Assembly: GCA_033811195.1 (NCBI GenBank)
Contig: JAPXOZ010000014.1
Span: forward strand, 1-45,567
Length of the DNA: 45,567 nt
Direction: 5' to 3'
From: Cacconaster sp033811195
Lineage (GTDB): Bacteria > Bacteroidota > Bacteroidia > Bacteroidales > UBA932
Part shown: positions 1 through 7,705 of the stretch, one piece after another
Numbering within the stretch: the stretch's first letter is position 1
Layout of the letters: every line of letters starts with the position of its first letter
The notes under the pieces: model-generated
What the model saw: only the letters and a program-made list of their open reading frames with translations
Told to the model about the DNA's origin: nothing
The model's database searches: none
Program-made: the position numbers and the translations under genes

Positions 1-45
1 CTGCCGCTAGCGTTCATCCTGAGCCAGGATCAAACTCTTCATTGT
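1..45 (-). rRNA. rrs: 16S ribosomal RNA, 5' end only
   Basis: Read on the minus strand, positions 37 to 1 give GAGTTTGATCCTGGCTCAG followed by GATGAACGCTAGCGGCAG, the universally conserved 16S start. The mature 5' end is placed near 45 by analogy with E. coli, about 8 nt before GAGTTTG. The rest of the gene lies outside the window to the left. The GCTAGCGGCAG variant differs from the Bacteroides/Prevotella form as I recall it and fits other Bacteroidota lineages. Confidence 0.96.
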
Positions 46-203
46 ATAATATTAGTAATAGAATGTTGGTCTGAACCTGATACTCGTTTTGAATGGTTTC
101 AAAAAAATTAACGTTTCGCTCGAATTTTGTTACAAATTCGGTACTTGCTTGTACGTTTTGTCTTCCAATAATATCAATGAACGGACGTCTCCTTTGAGGA
201 AAC

Positions 204-239
204 GGGCTGCAAAGATAAGAATATTTTGGAAATTAGCAA
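204..239 (-). promoter_or_regulatory. rRNA operon promoter (Bacteroidota type)
   Basis: On the minus strand the -33 element TTTG (240-237) is followed by a 19-nt spacer and the -7 element TATCTTTG (217-210), an exact match to TAnnTTTG. Transcription should begin near 204, giving a leader of about 160 nt before 16S. The leader (46-203) contains no gene and presumably carries processing signals. Confidence 0.85.
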
Positions 240-289
240 AATAATTTTGGAAGTTTTCTCCCAAAAAAGACTATCATTCTGAAAACCAA

Positions 290-1192
290 TTAGATAATTT
301 TTACACCTTTGCGCAACTGAGAAAGAACTACTCCTGAAAGGGCAATTGCAAGGGCAACAATCTGCATAGTTGTAAAACTTTCCTGTCCCAGAAAGTAGGC
401 GGCTACCGCCGAAACTGCAGGAATCATGGTTGTAAAAATTGCCGCCTTTGTCATGCCGAGCCCCTCGATTGCCCTTGTATAGAGCACAAAAGAGAGAGAC
501 GAACAGAGTACCGCTAATGCAATTAAGGGCTTAAGTACATCAAATGAGAGGTATTCCGGTCTCCATTGGGGCAGACCCCAGATCGCAAAGGGGACAAAGA
601 ACAAAACTGCCCCGAAAAGAAACTGCCATGTGGTAATGGTAATGGCATTATAGATACTAGTAAGTCTCTTACAAATGGAAGAGTAACCTACCGCACCCGC
701 AACTGCCAAAAAAAGGAAGAGTATTCCATAATAATTATTCGAAGAGATACTACCATTCCAGACAAAAAGAACTATTCCCAAAACAGCAGTGATTATGCCC
801 ATAACATTAAGTCGAGAAAGAGCTTCATTGAATAGCAATCTACCCATAATCATTATAAAAATAGGTATTGTAGCTATTATAACGGCCGAAAGAGTGGCAG
901 AACCTGTGATCTTCAGACCATAGGACTCTCCAATAAAATAGATGAATGGCTCAAAAAATGCCAGCAAAAACATCCACTTTATATCCTTGCGCGCCACCTT
1001 CTGTAAAGTACGGGTAATAGTAGAAAATGCAAACATTATCACTCCCGATAGTAACATCCTTATAAATATGAATATAAAGATCGGGACTCCCATTGCGATA
1101 AGGTCGTTAGTCCATATAAAGGAGAATCCCCACAAAATAGTGGCAGTAATAATGGAGATATAGAGTGGAAGTTTGCTTCTGGACTTAGTCAT
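290..1192 (-). CDS. EamA/DMT-family transporter
   Basis: A 300-aa polytopic inner-membrane protein with about ten hydrophobic segments arranged as two EamA repeats, the usual size and shape for the drug/metabolite transporter superfamily. An early stretch, TILWGFSFIWTNDLI, and a second-half GxxLS/LRKG-type end are typical. The substrate cannot be read from the sequence; family members export amino acids, metabolites or drugs. The start ATG overlaps the end of the dihydroorotase gene by 8 nt (1185-1192), so the two are probably co-transcribed. The gene ends about 50 bp before the rRNA promoter. Confidence 0.85.
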   Translation of the reverse strand: MTKSRSKLPLYISIITATILWGFSFIWTNDLIAMGVPIFIFIFIRMLLSGVIMFAFSTITRTLQKVARKDIKWMFLLAFFEPFIYFIGESYGLKITGSATLSAVIIATIPIFIMIMGRLLFNEALSRLNVMGIITAVLGIVLFVWNGSISSNNYYGILFLFLAVAGAVGYSSICKRLTSIYNAITITTWQFLFGAVLFFVPFAIWGLPQWRPEYLSFDVLKPLIALAVLCSSLSFVLYTRAIEGLGMTKAAIFTTMIPAVSAVAAYFLGQESFTTMQIVALAIALSGVVLSQLRKGVKII

Positions 1193-2516
1193 CGAAAGAG
1201 AGTGGTAATGAGGAGTTCAGACCGGTAAGCCGTGAATCGCGCACTACCGGAACACCATTGACCAGTGTATGCACAACTGTTGAACCAAACCGAGTAAAAG
1301 GCGTCCATCCGCATCTGTAAGCGGCTGTCGCATCTGAAGGTTTATCTGGATTAACGATGGTTATATCAGCAAAATATCCTTCCCGGAGATATCCTCTGCG
1401 GGAGATCTTGAAGCAATCTGCAGGAGAATGGCACATCAGTCGCACCACATCGGTAAGTGTAAAAACACCCTTACGCGAAAGCTCAAGCATGGCCCTAAGT
1501 GAATGCTGTACCAGCGGAATACCTGAGGGCGACTGCAAATAAGGAGCCTCTTTTTCCGACAGCAAGTGAGGCGCATGGTCCGTTGCCACTACTGATATCA
1601 CTCCTTGGCGTGCTGCTTGTCTAAGTGCCTCGCGGTCGGAGGAGCTCTTAATAGCGGGATTGCATTTGATCAAAGAGCCATATTGCTCATAATCGCCATC
1701 ACAAAACCAGAGATGATGCACACAAACTTCACCGGTAATACGATCACTCTGCTCCCTGGCATTTCGGAGTAGATCCACCTCTTCAGCAGTGCTTATATGA
1801 AGGATGTGCAGGCGTGAAGAGTGCTTCAGTGCCAGATCTATGGCTTTGCGGGTGGAGACAATACAAGCCTCTCTGCTACGTATTTGCGGATGCATTGCGA
1901 CCGGTATCTCATCGCCGAAACGTTCTCGTGCCGCAGCGGTATTGGTAAGTATTATGGATTCTTCTTCGCAGTGGGTTGCAATAAGTGAAGGTGCTCGAGA
2001 GAAGATAGCTTCCAGCGTTTCGGGATTGTCTACCAGCATATTTCCGGTGGATGAACCCATAAAGACTTTAATACCGCAGACATTGCGCGGATCAGTCGCA
2101 AGGAGCTCGGAAATATTGTCGTTGGATGCACCTATATAAAATGAGTAATTGGCAAGAGAGTCCTCCGCTGCCTTTCCGAACTTACGTGCAAGCAGCTCCT
2201 GAGAGCATGTGGGAGGATTATTGTTAGGCATATCCATATAGGAGGTGACTCCCCCGAGCACCGCGGCAGCGCTTTCAGTAGCAATGCTACCTTTATACTC
2301 TGCTCCCGGTTCGCGGAAATGCACCTGGTCATCTATAACTCCGGGAAGAATGAGCATTCCAGAGGCATTGATCACCTCATTTGCCCGTTCCCGCAACTGC
2401 GGAAAATCCGATGGATCCTCTGTTATCACACAGATGATGCCATTTTCAACAAAGAGGCTACCTGTAAAAGAGAGCCCCTCGTTGATGATTGTACCATTTT
2501 CAATAAAAATACTCAT
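1185..2516 (-). CDS. pyrC: dihydroorotase (pyrimidine biosynthesis)
   Basis: A 443-aa cytosolic amidohydrolase that cyclises carbamoyl-aspartate to dihydroorotate. Visible motifs are the N-terminal metal site DDQVHFREPG (62-71), MDMPNNNPPT (94-103), GIKVFMGSSTGN (148-159), His182 in THCEE, His240 in LHILH and ATDHAPH (311-317), which carries the catalytic Asp. The first His of the usual HxH is Gln64; from memory the Porphyromonas gingivalis enzyme has the same DDQVHFREPG, so this is probably a lineage variant and not a loss. Hydantoinase-type paralogues are possible but fit less well. It lies 15 nt downstream of the GT2 gene and overlaps the EamA gene. Confidence 0.9.
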   Translation of the reverse strand: MSIFIENGTIINEGLSFTGSLFVENGIICVITEDPSDFPQLRERANEVINASGMLILPGVIDDQVHFREPGAEYKGSIATESAAAVLGGVTSYMDMPNNNPPTCSQELLARKFGKAAEDSLANYSFYIGASNDNISELLATDPRNVCGIKVFMGSSTGNMLVDNPETLEAIFSRAPSLIATHCEEESIILTNTAAARERFGDEIPVAMHPQIRSREACIVSTRKAIDLALKHSSRLHILHISTAEEVDLLRNAREQSDRITGEVCVHHLWFCDGDYEQYGSLIKCNPAIKSSSDREALRQAARQGVISVVATDHAPHLLSEKEAPYLQSPSGIPLVQHSLRAMLELSRKGVFTLTDVVRLMCHSPADCFKISRRGYLREGYFADITIVNPDKPSDATAAYRCGWTPFTRFGSTVVHTLVNGVPVVRDSRLTGLNSSLPLSFDD

Positions 2517-2531
2517 TTATATGATTGGATC

Positions 2532-3263
2532 TTACGCCGTAGGAGCGGGTTTGATCTTGCGGAATCTCAGCCTAAGTACGCCCCAAAAGGCTTCGCCGAA
2601 AATACCACTACTCATTTTAGAGGTACCTTCAGTCCGGTCCACAAAAATAATTGGAACCTCAACGATCTTAAATCCGAGCTTATAGGTATTGTATTTCATC
2701 TCAATTTGAAATCCGTAACCTTTCATCCTTATATTTGAAAAATCAATTGTCTCGAGCACCTTACGACGGTAACACTTGAAACCTGCTGTGGTGTCATAGA
2801 CCTTCATGCCAAGTACTGTACGCACATAAGTAGATGCATAATATGACATAATCACTCTACCTATAGGCCAATTGACCACACTAATGCCGTTACAGTAACG
2901 TGATCCGATGGCCAAGTCGGCGCCATCCTCATGACAAGCCTTGTAAAGACGAGGAAGATCTTTGGGTGGATGTGAAAAATCGGCATCCATCTCGAAAACA
3001 TAATCATATTTATGCTCAACAGCCCATTTAAAACCTGTAATATAAGCTGTGCCAAGTCCCTGTTTGCCTGCCCTTTCAATGATGAAAAGCGACTCCTTGA
3101 ACTCACTTTGGAGAGATTTTACAATAGCCGCAGTTCCGTCGGGTGAACCGTCGTCAATAACCAGTATATGAAAATCCACCTCCTGTTCTCTGATGGCGCG
3201 GATAATCTTCTCTATATTCTCCTTTTCGTTGTAAGTAGGAATGATAACGACCTGTCGTGTCAT
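2532..3263 (-). CDS. polyprenol monophosphomannose synthase-like GT2 glycosyltransferase
   Basis: A 243-aa GT-A fold family 2 glycosyltransferase of the dolichyl-phosphate mannose synthase type. It shows the nucleotide-binding start VVIIPTYNEKENIEKII, the LVIDDGSPDGTA motif, GLGTAYITGFKWA, and the metal-binding FEMDADFSHPP (DAD). It lacks the C-terminal GtrA membrane domain found in some relatives, so it should be cytosolic or peripheral, transferring a sugar (probably mannose) from a nucleotide to polyprenyl phosphate for envelope glycans or protein O-glycosylation. The donor sugar is inferred from the family. It follows tex by 46 bp on the same strand. Confidence 0.88.
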   Translation of the reverse strand: MTRQVVIIPTYNEKENIEKIIRAIREQEVDFHILVIDDGSPDGTAAIVKSLQSEFKESLFIIERAGKQGLGTAYITGFKWAVEHKYDYVFEMDADFSHPPKDLPRLYKACHEDGADLAIGSRYCNGISVVNWPIGRVIMSYYASTYVRTVLGMKVYDTTAGFKCYRRKVLETIDFSNIRMKGYGFQIEMKYNTYKLGFKIVEVPIIFVDRTEGTSKMSSGIFGEAFWGVLRLRFRKIKPAPTA

Positions 3264-3309
3264 AATCTCTCAAATTTTAAGTTTATTATAGCGTAAAGAT
3301 AGTAAAAAA

Positions 3310-5454
3310 TCAGATTCCTCTCAAAGAAAGTCCTATTCTCTGACGCTCCAAATCTATGCTCACAACTTTTGCGTGGAGCTGCTGATGCAGTTTGAGTACT
3401 TGTGACGGGTCTTCTACACGTTTGTCGCTGATCTGAGAAACATGTATAAGACCATTTTGCTTGATTCCGATATCCACGAATGCACCGAAATTAGTGATAT
3501 TAGTTACAATACAAGGCAAGATCATACCGACCTTTACATCCTCTATAGAGCGAATGTCCGGGGAGAACTCAAACACCTTAATGATTGAACGGGGGTCACG
3601 GCCGGGCTTGGCCAGCTCCTTAATAATATCATTGAGCGTGGGCTCACCCACTTCCTCGGAGAGATACTTTGGAATATCAATCGAAGATGATAACTGCTCA
3701 TTGGAGATGAGATCAGTAAGCGACACACCCAAATCGGAGGCCATTTGTTCTACGAGTTCATACCTCTCAGGATGGACAGCTGAATTGTCAAGAGGATTGT
3801 CTGCATTCGGTATTCTCATAAAACCGGCACATTGCTCAAATGCCTTTTCACCGAGTCTACGCACCTTAAGCAATTCTTTCCGGCTTCTGAATGCACCGTT
3901 TTCATCACGATACTCTATAATATTGCCCGCCAGAACAGGACCTATACCTGAAACATAACGCAACAGGTGCTTGCTGGCGGTATTTAGGTTGACACCGACA
4001 TTGTTCACACAGCTCTCAACTACCGTATCAAGACGCTCCTTAAGCAGAGTCTGGTTGACATCATGCTGGTACTGACCCACACCAATAGACTTTGGGTCAA
4101 TTTTAACAAGTTCAGCCAAGGGATCCATAAGGCGACGACCGATGGAAACAGCTCCTCTGACCGTAACATCATAATCGGGAAACTCATCCCTCGCAATCTG
4201 AGAAGCTGAATAGACGGAAGCACCATCTTCGCTGACAGAATAGACTTTCACTCCCTGGGGAAGAGCAATTTTTTTGATAAAAGCCTCTGTTTCTCGACCT
4301 GCAGTGCCATTACCTATGGCGATAACCTCTATCTTGTAGGCCTCTACCAAATGAGATATCTTCTTCATCGAAGCTATCTTCTCATTGTTGGGAGGATGGG
4401 GAAAGATGGTATCGTTGTGCAGTAATGCTCCCTGCGCATCAAGGCAAACCACTTTGCAACCGGTTCTAAAGCCCGGATCTATGGCAAGGGTGCGCTTCTC
4501 CCCTACAGGCGGAGCTAAAAGTAACTGGCGGAGATTCTCTCCGAAAACACGGATAGAGTCGAGATCGGCCTCCTCCTTGGCCGCAGAAAGAGATTCATTC
4601 TCAATTGAAGGATGAAGCAGGCGCTTGTAAGAATCTTCCACAGCGGCATCCAGCAGTTCAAGTACTGCAGGCGAGGGCTTTCGTTTGCCCCGATACAGAT
4701 GTTTGGAAATGCGTTCGATAGCGTGATCGCTCCGCACATCAACCCTTACTCCCACTATATCCTCTGAAGAAGCCCTGAGAATGGCGAGCAGACGATGAGC
4801 AGGTATCCTGTCGAGGCGCTCCGAAAAGTCAAAGTAATTGCGATACTTGGATGCCTCCTCACTCTCCTCCTTCCCCTTTGAGACCTTGGTAACAACCCTA
4901 CCCCATCTCAAATAGAGGTCACGGAGGTCTGCACGCACCGGCTGTGATTCGCTTATCCACTCGGCCATTATGTCATTTGCTCCGGCAAGAGCCTCATCCT
5001 GTGATAAAACCTGCTCGCTAATGTACTTTTCCGAGAGACTTTGAGGATCCTCACATTTGATATTAAATATGGCCTCCGCAAGAGGTTCAAGGCCCTTTTC
5101 TTTTGCAATTGAGGCCCTTGTACGTCTTTTTGGACGATACGGGAGGTAGATATCTTCCAGAGTCTGAGGATCGGTTAGCGATTCAATCTGAGTTTGTAAC
5201 GATTCGGTGAGCTTCCCTTGTTCTGCGATACTGTTTAGAATAGTCTGTTTGCGTTTGTCGAGTTCTTCGAAACGAAGGTACCAGTGTCTAACTTCAGCCA
5301 CCTGGATTTCGTCAAGAGCGCCCGTGCGTTCCTTACGATATCTGCTTATAAATGGAATTGTAGCCCCCTCCTCAAACAAGGATATGCAGTTTTCGATTTG
5401 CCATATCTTTACATTCATTGCCTCGGCAATATGGTCGAGATAGAGTTTAGTCAT
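3310..5454 (-). CDS. tex: Tex-family RNA-binding protein with S1 domain
   Basis: A 714-aa Tex-like protein. In order: an N-terminal helical Tex domain (GATIPFISRYRKERTG near residue 30), a YqgF/RuvX-like nuclease-fold domain starting LAIDPGFRTGCKVV, helix-hairpin-helix segments (LLRYVSGIGPVLAGNI) and a C-terminal S1 domain (VKVGMILPCIVTNITNFGAFVDIG). The family binds nucleic acid and associates with the transcription machinery. The open frame extends to 5571, but the conserved Tex N-terminus MTKLYLDHIAEAMN begins at the ATG at 5454, which also gives an 8-nt overlap with the ClC gene; the 39 extra residues are not Tex-like, so 5454 is preferred. Confidence 0.93.
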   Translation of the reverse strand: MTKLYLDHIAEAMNVKIWQIENCISLFEEGATIPFISRYRKERTGALDEIQVAEVRHWYLRFEELDKRKQTILNSIAEQGKLTESLQTQIESLTDPQTLEDIYLPYRPKRRTRASIAKEKGLEPLAEAIFNIKCEDPQSLSEKYISEQVLSQDEALAGANDIMAEWISESQPVRADLRDLYLRWGRVVTKVSKGKEESEEASKYRNYFDFSERLDRIPAHRLLAILRASSEDIVGVRVDVRSDHAIERISKHLYRGKRKPSPAVLELLDAAVEDSYKRLLHPSIENESLSAAKEEADLDSIRVFGENLRQLLLAPPVGEKRTLAIDPGFRTGCKVVCLDAQGALLHNDTIFPHPPNNEKIASMKKISHLVEAYKIEVIAIGNGTAGRETEAFIKKIALPQGVKVYSVSEDGASVYSASQIARDEFPDYDVTVRGAVSIGRRLMDPLAELVKIDPKSIGVGQYQHDVNQTLLKERLDTVVESCVNNVGVNLNTASKHLLRYVSGIGPVLAGNIIEYRDENGAFRSRKELLKVRRLGEKAFEQCAGFMRIPNADNPLDNSAVHPERYELVEQMASDLGVSLTDLISNEQLSSSIDIPKYLSEEVGEPTLNDIIKELAKPGRDPRSIIKVFEFSPDIRSIEDVKVGMILPCIVTNITNFGAFVDIGIKQNGLIHVSQISDKRVEDPSQVLKLHQQLHAKVVSIDLERQRIGLSLRGI

Positions 5455-7210
5455 GGGAAACCTGCTGCAATTGCTCTCTGTAAGAAGAGAAAATTTTGGA
5501 TTTGGAGACAAAACCAAGGTATTTGTTATTCCTGTCAACCACCGGAAGGTTCCAGGCCTGGGTAAGTTCAAATTTATTCATTACGCTCTCCATCTTCTCG
5601 TCATAATAGACAAGAGAAGGAGCATTTTTCATAATAGTATGTATCTGAACGCTCTCATATTTACTTTGGTCAAACATCATCGTCCTCACATCATCGAGAA
5701 GGACAATTCCCTGAAACTGATTGTAATGATCCACGACCGGGAAAATATTGCGACTGGAAGTGGCAATCACTTTGACTAAATCCCCAAGAGTACTATTGAT
5801 GCCGACTGTGGAAAAATCCGTCTCGATAAGATCAGAGGTCTTAAGCAATGTAAGAACCGCTCGATCGCTATCGTGTGTAAGCAAGTCGCCCTGTTGTGCT
5901 ATACGCTTTGTGTAAATTGAATACTGTTCCACCACACGAATTGTTGCAAATGAAATAGCTGAAGTGAGGATAAGTGGTATCAATAAGTCATATCCACCGG
6001 TCATCTCAGCGATGAGAAATATAGCGGTCATAGGGGCCTGCATTACCCCTGCCATCATTCCAGCCATACCCACAAGCACGAAATTGGCTTCGGGAATAAC
6101 ATGTATGCCGGTAAGGTTGATCAAACGACCAAGTACGAATCCGGCAATACCTCCCGTAAATAGAGTTGGACCAAAAGTACCGCCAACTCCTCCTCCTGCA
6201 TTTGTGAAGGCGGTAGCAAATACCTTAACAAACAAAATTACCGTAAAAAAGAGAAGTATCAGCCATTTGTTTGACAGAAGATTTTCACCGATGATACCAC
6301 CCGCCATCTCAATAGGGTTGTTGTTGAGCATTAGCGTGAGGGAATTGTAACCTTCACCGTAAAGCGGTGGAAATAGAAATACCAGGATACCCATCGCAAT
6401 GGCTCCGATGATCCAGCGATTGATAGGCTTCCGTACGCGCCTCATTTTGTCCTCAACTCTTAGGCTGGTCCTGATAAAATAGAGTGACATTATACCGCAA
6501 AATATTCCCAGAACAAAATAATAAGGCAGATTGCCCATCGAAAAAGTCTCGATTGTATTTGCAATAGCTACTGCGTCACCCAGAAAAATATAAGAAACGA
6601 CCGTTGCTGTGATTGAAGAAATCAATAACGGCAGTATGGAAGTCATTGAAATATTGAAAAGCAATATCTCCAGAGTAAAGAGTACTCCAGCCAATGGAGC
6701 CTTAAAAATACCCGCTACAGCGCCGGCAGCGCCACATCCGAGCAGGATAGTCATATTTTTGTATGACATACCCATACTTCTGCCCACATTGGAACCTATC
6801 GCTGCACCGGTATAAACTATAGGCGCCTCGGCACCTACTGATCCTCCAAATCCGATAGTGAATGAACTTGCCACAATAGAAGTCCAGGTATTGTGGGGTT
6901 TTATACGCGATTCATTGCGCGAGACCGCAAGCAGAACCTTAGTTACTCCATGGCTGATATCGCTCCTAACAACATATTTCACAAAAAGGAATGAAAGCAA
7001 CATTCCAATGCCGGGATAAATAAGATAGAGGTAGGCGTCAGAGGGCTTATCAAACCAAAAGGTGATACCGTGGTGGATATATTTAATCAGGGTTTTGAGC
7101 AATAAAGCCGCAAAACCGCACCCCAGACCCACTACAAATGAGAGTAACACCAGTTGAGTGCGCTCCGGTATAGCTGAAAAACTCTTTTTTATTCTGGAAA
7201 ATATTTTCAC
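5447..7210 (-). CDS. ClC-family chloride channel/transporter with CBS pair
   Basis: A 587-aa membrane protein. The first 420 or so residues form the ClC pore: GGSVGAEAPIV contains the gating Glu (E128 in the GxEGP-type motif) and GGGVGGTFGPTLFTGG is the GxFxP region. The segment equivalent to GSGIP reads SDISHGV, which is divergent, so anion selectivity is uncertain. Two C-terminal CBS domains (about 440-580), likely adenylate sensing, end near the overlap with tex. The retained gating Glu suggests a Cl-/H+ antiporter over a pure channel, but that is inference. The gene follows the heptamer array at 7248-7296. Confidence 0.92.
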   Translation of the reverse strand: MKIFSRIKKSFSAIPERTQLVLLSFVVGLGCGFAALLLKTLIKYIHHGITFWFDKPSDAYLYLIYPGIGMLLSFLFVKYVVRSDISHGVTKVLLAVSRNESRIKPHNTWTSIVASSFTIGFGGSVGAEAPIVYTGAAIGSNVGRSMGMSYKNMTILLGCGAAGAVAGIFKAPLAGVLFTLEILLFNISMTSILPLLISSITATVVSYIFLGDAVAIANTIETFSMGNLPYYFVLGIFCGIMSLYFIRTSLRVEDKMRRVRKPINRWIIGAIAMGILVFLFPPLYGEGYNSLTLMLNNNPIEMAGGIIGENLLSNKWLILLFFTVILFVKVFATAFTNAGGGVGGTFGPTLFTGGIAGFVLGRLINLTGIHVIPEANFVLVGMAGMMAGVMQAPMTAIFLIAEMTGGYDLLIPLILTSAISFATIRVVEQYSIYTKRIAQQGDLLTHDSDRAVLTLLKTSDLIETDFSTVGINSTLGDLVKVIATSSRNIFPVVDHYNQFQGIVLLDDVRTMMFDQSKYESVQIHTIMKNAPSLVYYDEKMESVMNKFELTQAWNLPVVDRNNKYLGFVSKSKIFSSYREQLQQVSHD

Positions 7211-7229
7211 GCCTTTATTTTAATCAAAG

Positions 7230-7252
7230 AGAGCAACCTTTCGGGCCACTCT
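7230..7252 (-). terminator. hairpin downstream of the acidic-protein gene
   Basis: On the minus strand AGAGTGGCC and GGTTGCTCT can form a 9-bp stem with several G-U pairs around a CGAAA loop. The following tail is only moderately T-rich, so this is a weak terminator or attenuator before the ClC gene. It overlaps the last heptamer unit of the array. Confidence 0.4.
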
Positions 7253-7296
7253 CAACTCAAAACTCAAAACTAATAACTAATAACTAATAACTACTC
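7248..7296 (-). repeat. period-7 AGT-ending tandem array A (7 units)
   Basis: Seven contiguous 7-nt units, every one ending in AGT when read on the minus strand (the sense strand of the upstream gene). Unit types are TATTAGT (three copies), TTTGAGT (two), GAGTAGT and TGAGAGT. The first unit, GAGTAGT, contains the TAG stop codon (7293-7291) of the acidic-protein gene. Confidence 0.9.
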
Positions 7297-7638
7297 CTCC
7301 CCTTCGTCCGAACTCTGGGCATCTGCGAAATCCTCGTCACTTGCCGGGAATCCGTCATCCCCCGAATCGTCGTCATCATCATCATTCTCATCCTTAAAAA
7401 GACCATTCTGCACATCTTCATAATCATCAACCTTAACCTTAATCTTCACCAGGTATATGGCATCAGGAATCTCTACAGAAACAGCATGAAAAAATGTACC
7501 GTCCGGTTTTACAACCTTGAAGATATCACCCATATAATCTGCATATCCATGAGGATATTTCTCCTTAAATGCTTCCGCAAGTTCAGGAGACATATTTTCA
7601 TAGCTAATTACAGCTCTTTTTTTGTTAGTGCCTATCAT
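7291..7638 (-). CDS. conserved-looking small protein with acidic tail
   Basis: A 115-aa protein I cannot assign to a named family. Residues 1-75 look folded (MSPELAEAFKEKYPHGYADYMGDIFKV, then alternating hydrophobic strands including IYLVKIKVKVDDYED), and residues 80-115 are almost entirely Asp, Glu and Ser with a run of six Asp encoded by a GAT/GAC-rich triplet stretch. No signal peptide or membrane segment is seen, so it should be cytosolic. Tails like this often mimic nucleic acid or bind basic proteins, but no function is claimed. The stop codon lies inside heptamer array A. The ygiQ gene upstream ends 67 bp away. Confidence 0.75.
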   Translation of the reverse strand: MIGTNKKRAVISYENMSPELAEAFKEKYPHGYADYMGDIFKVVKPDGTFFHAVSVEIPDAIYLVKIKVKVDDYEDVQNGLFKDENDDDDDDSGDDGFPASDEDFADAQSSDEGEE

Positions 7639-7705
7639 AAAGTGATTCGAATAATATACTTGTGCAATAATAGGGGATTTTTTTCAAATACAAATGCAAA
7701 TCAAA

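Noticed and set aside
2323..2331. Missing first His of the dihydroorotase HxH motif (Gln64) as a sign of an inactive enzyme
   Set aside because: I recall the same DDQVHFREPG in the Porphyromonas gingivalis enzyme and all other active-site motifs are intact, so it is probably a lineage variant.
5455..5571. 39-codon N-terminal extension of Tex
   Set aside because: Not Tex-like, overlaps the ClC CBS region deeply, and the family start matches ATG 5454.
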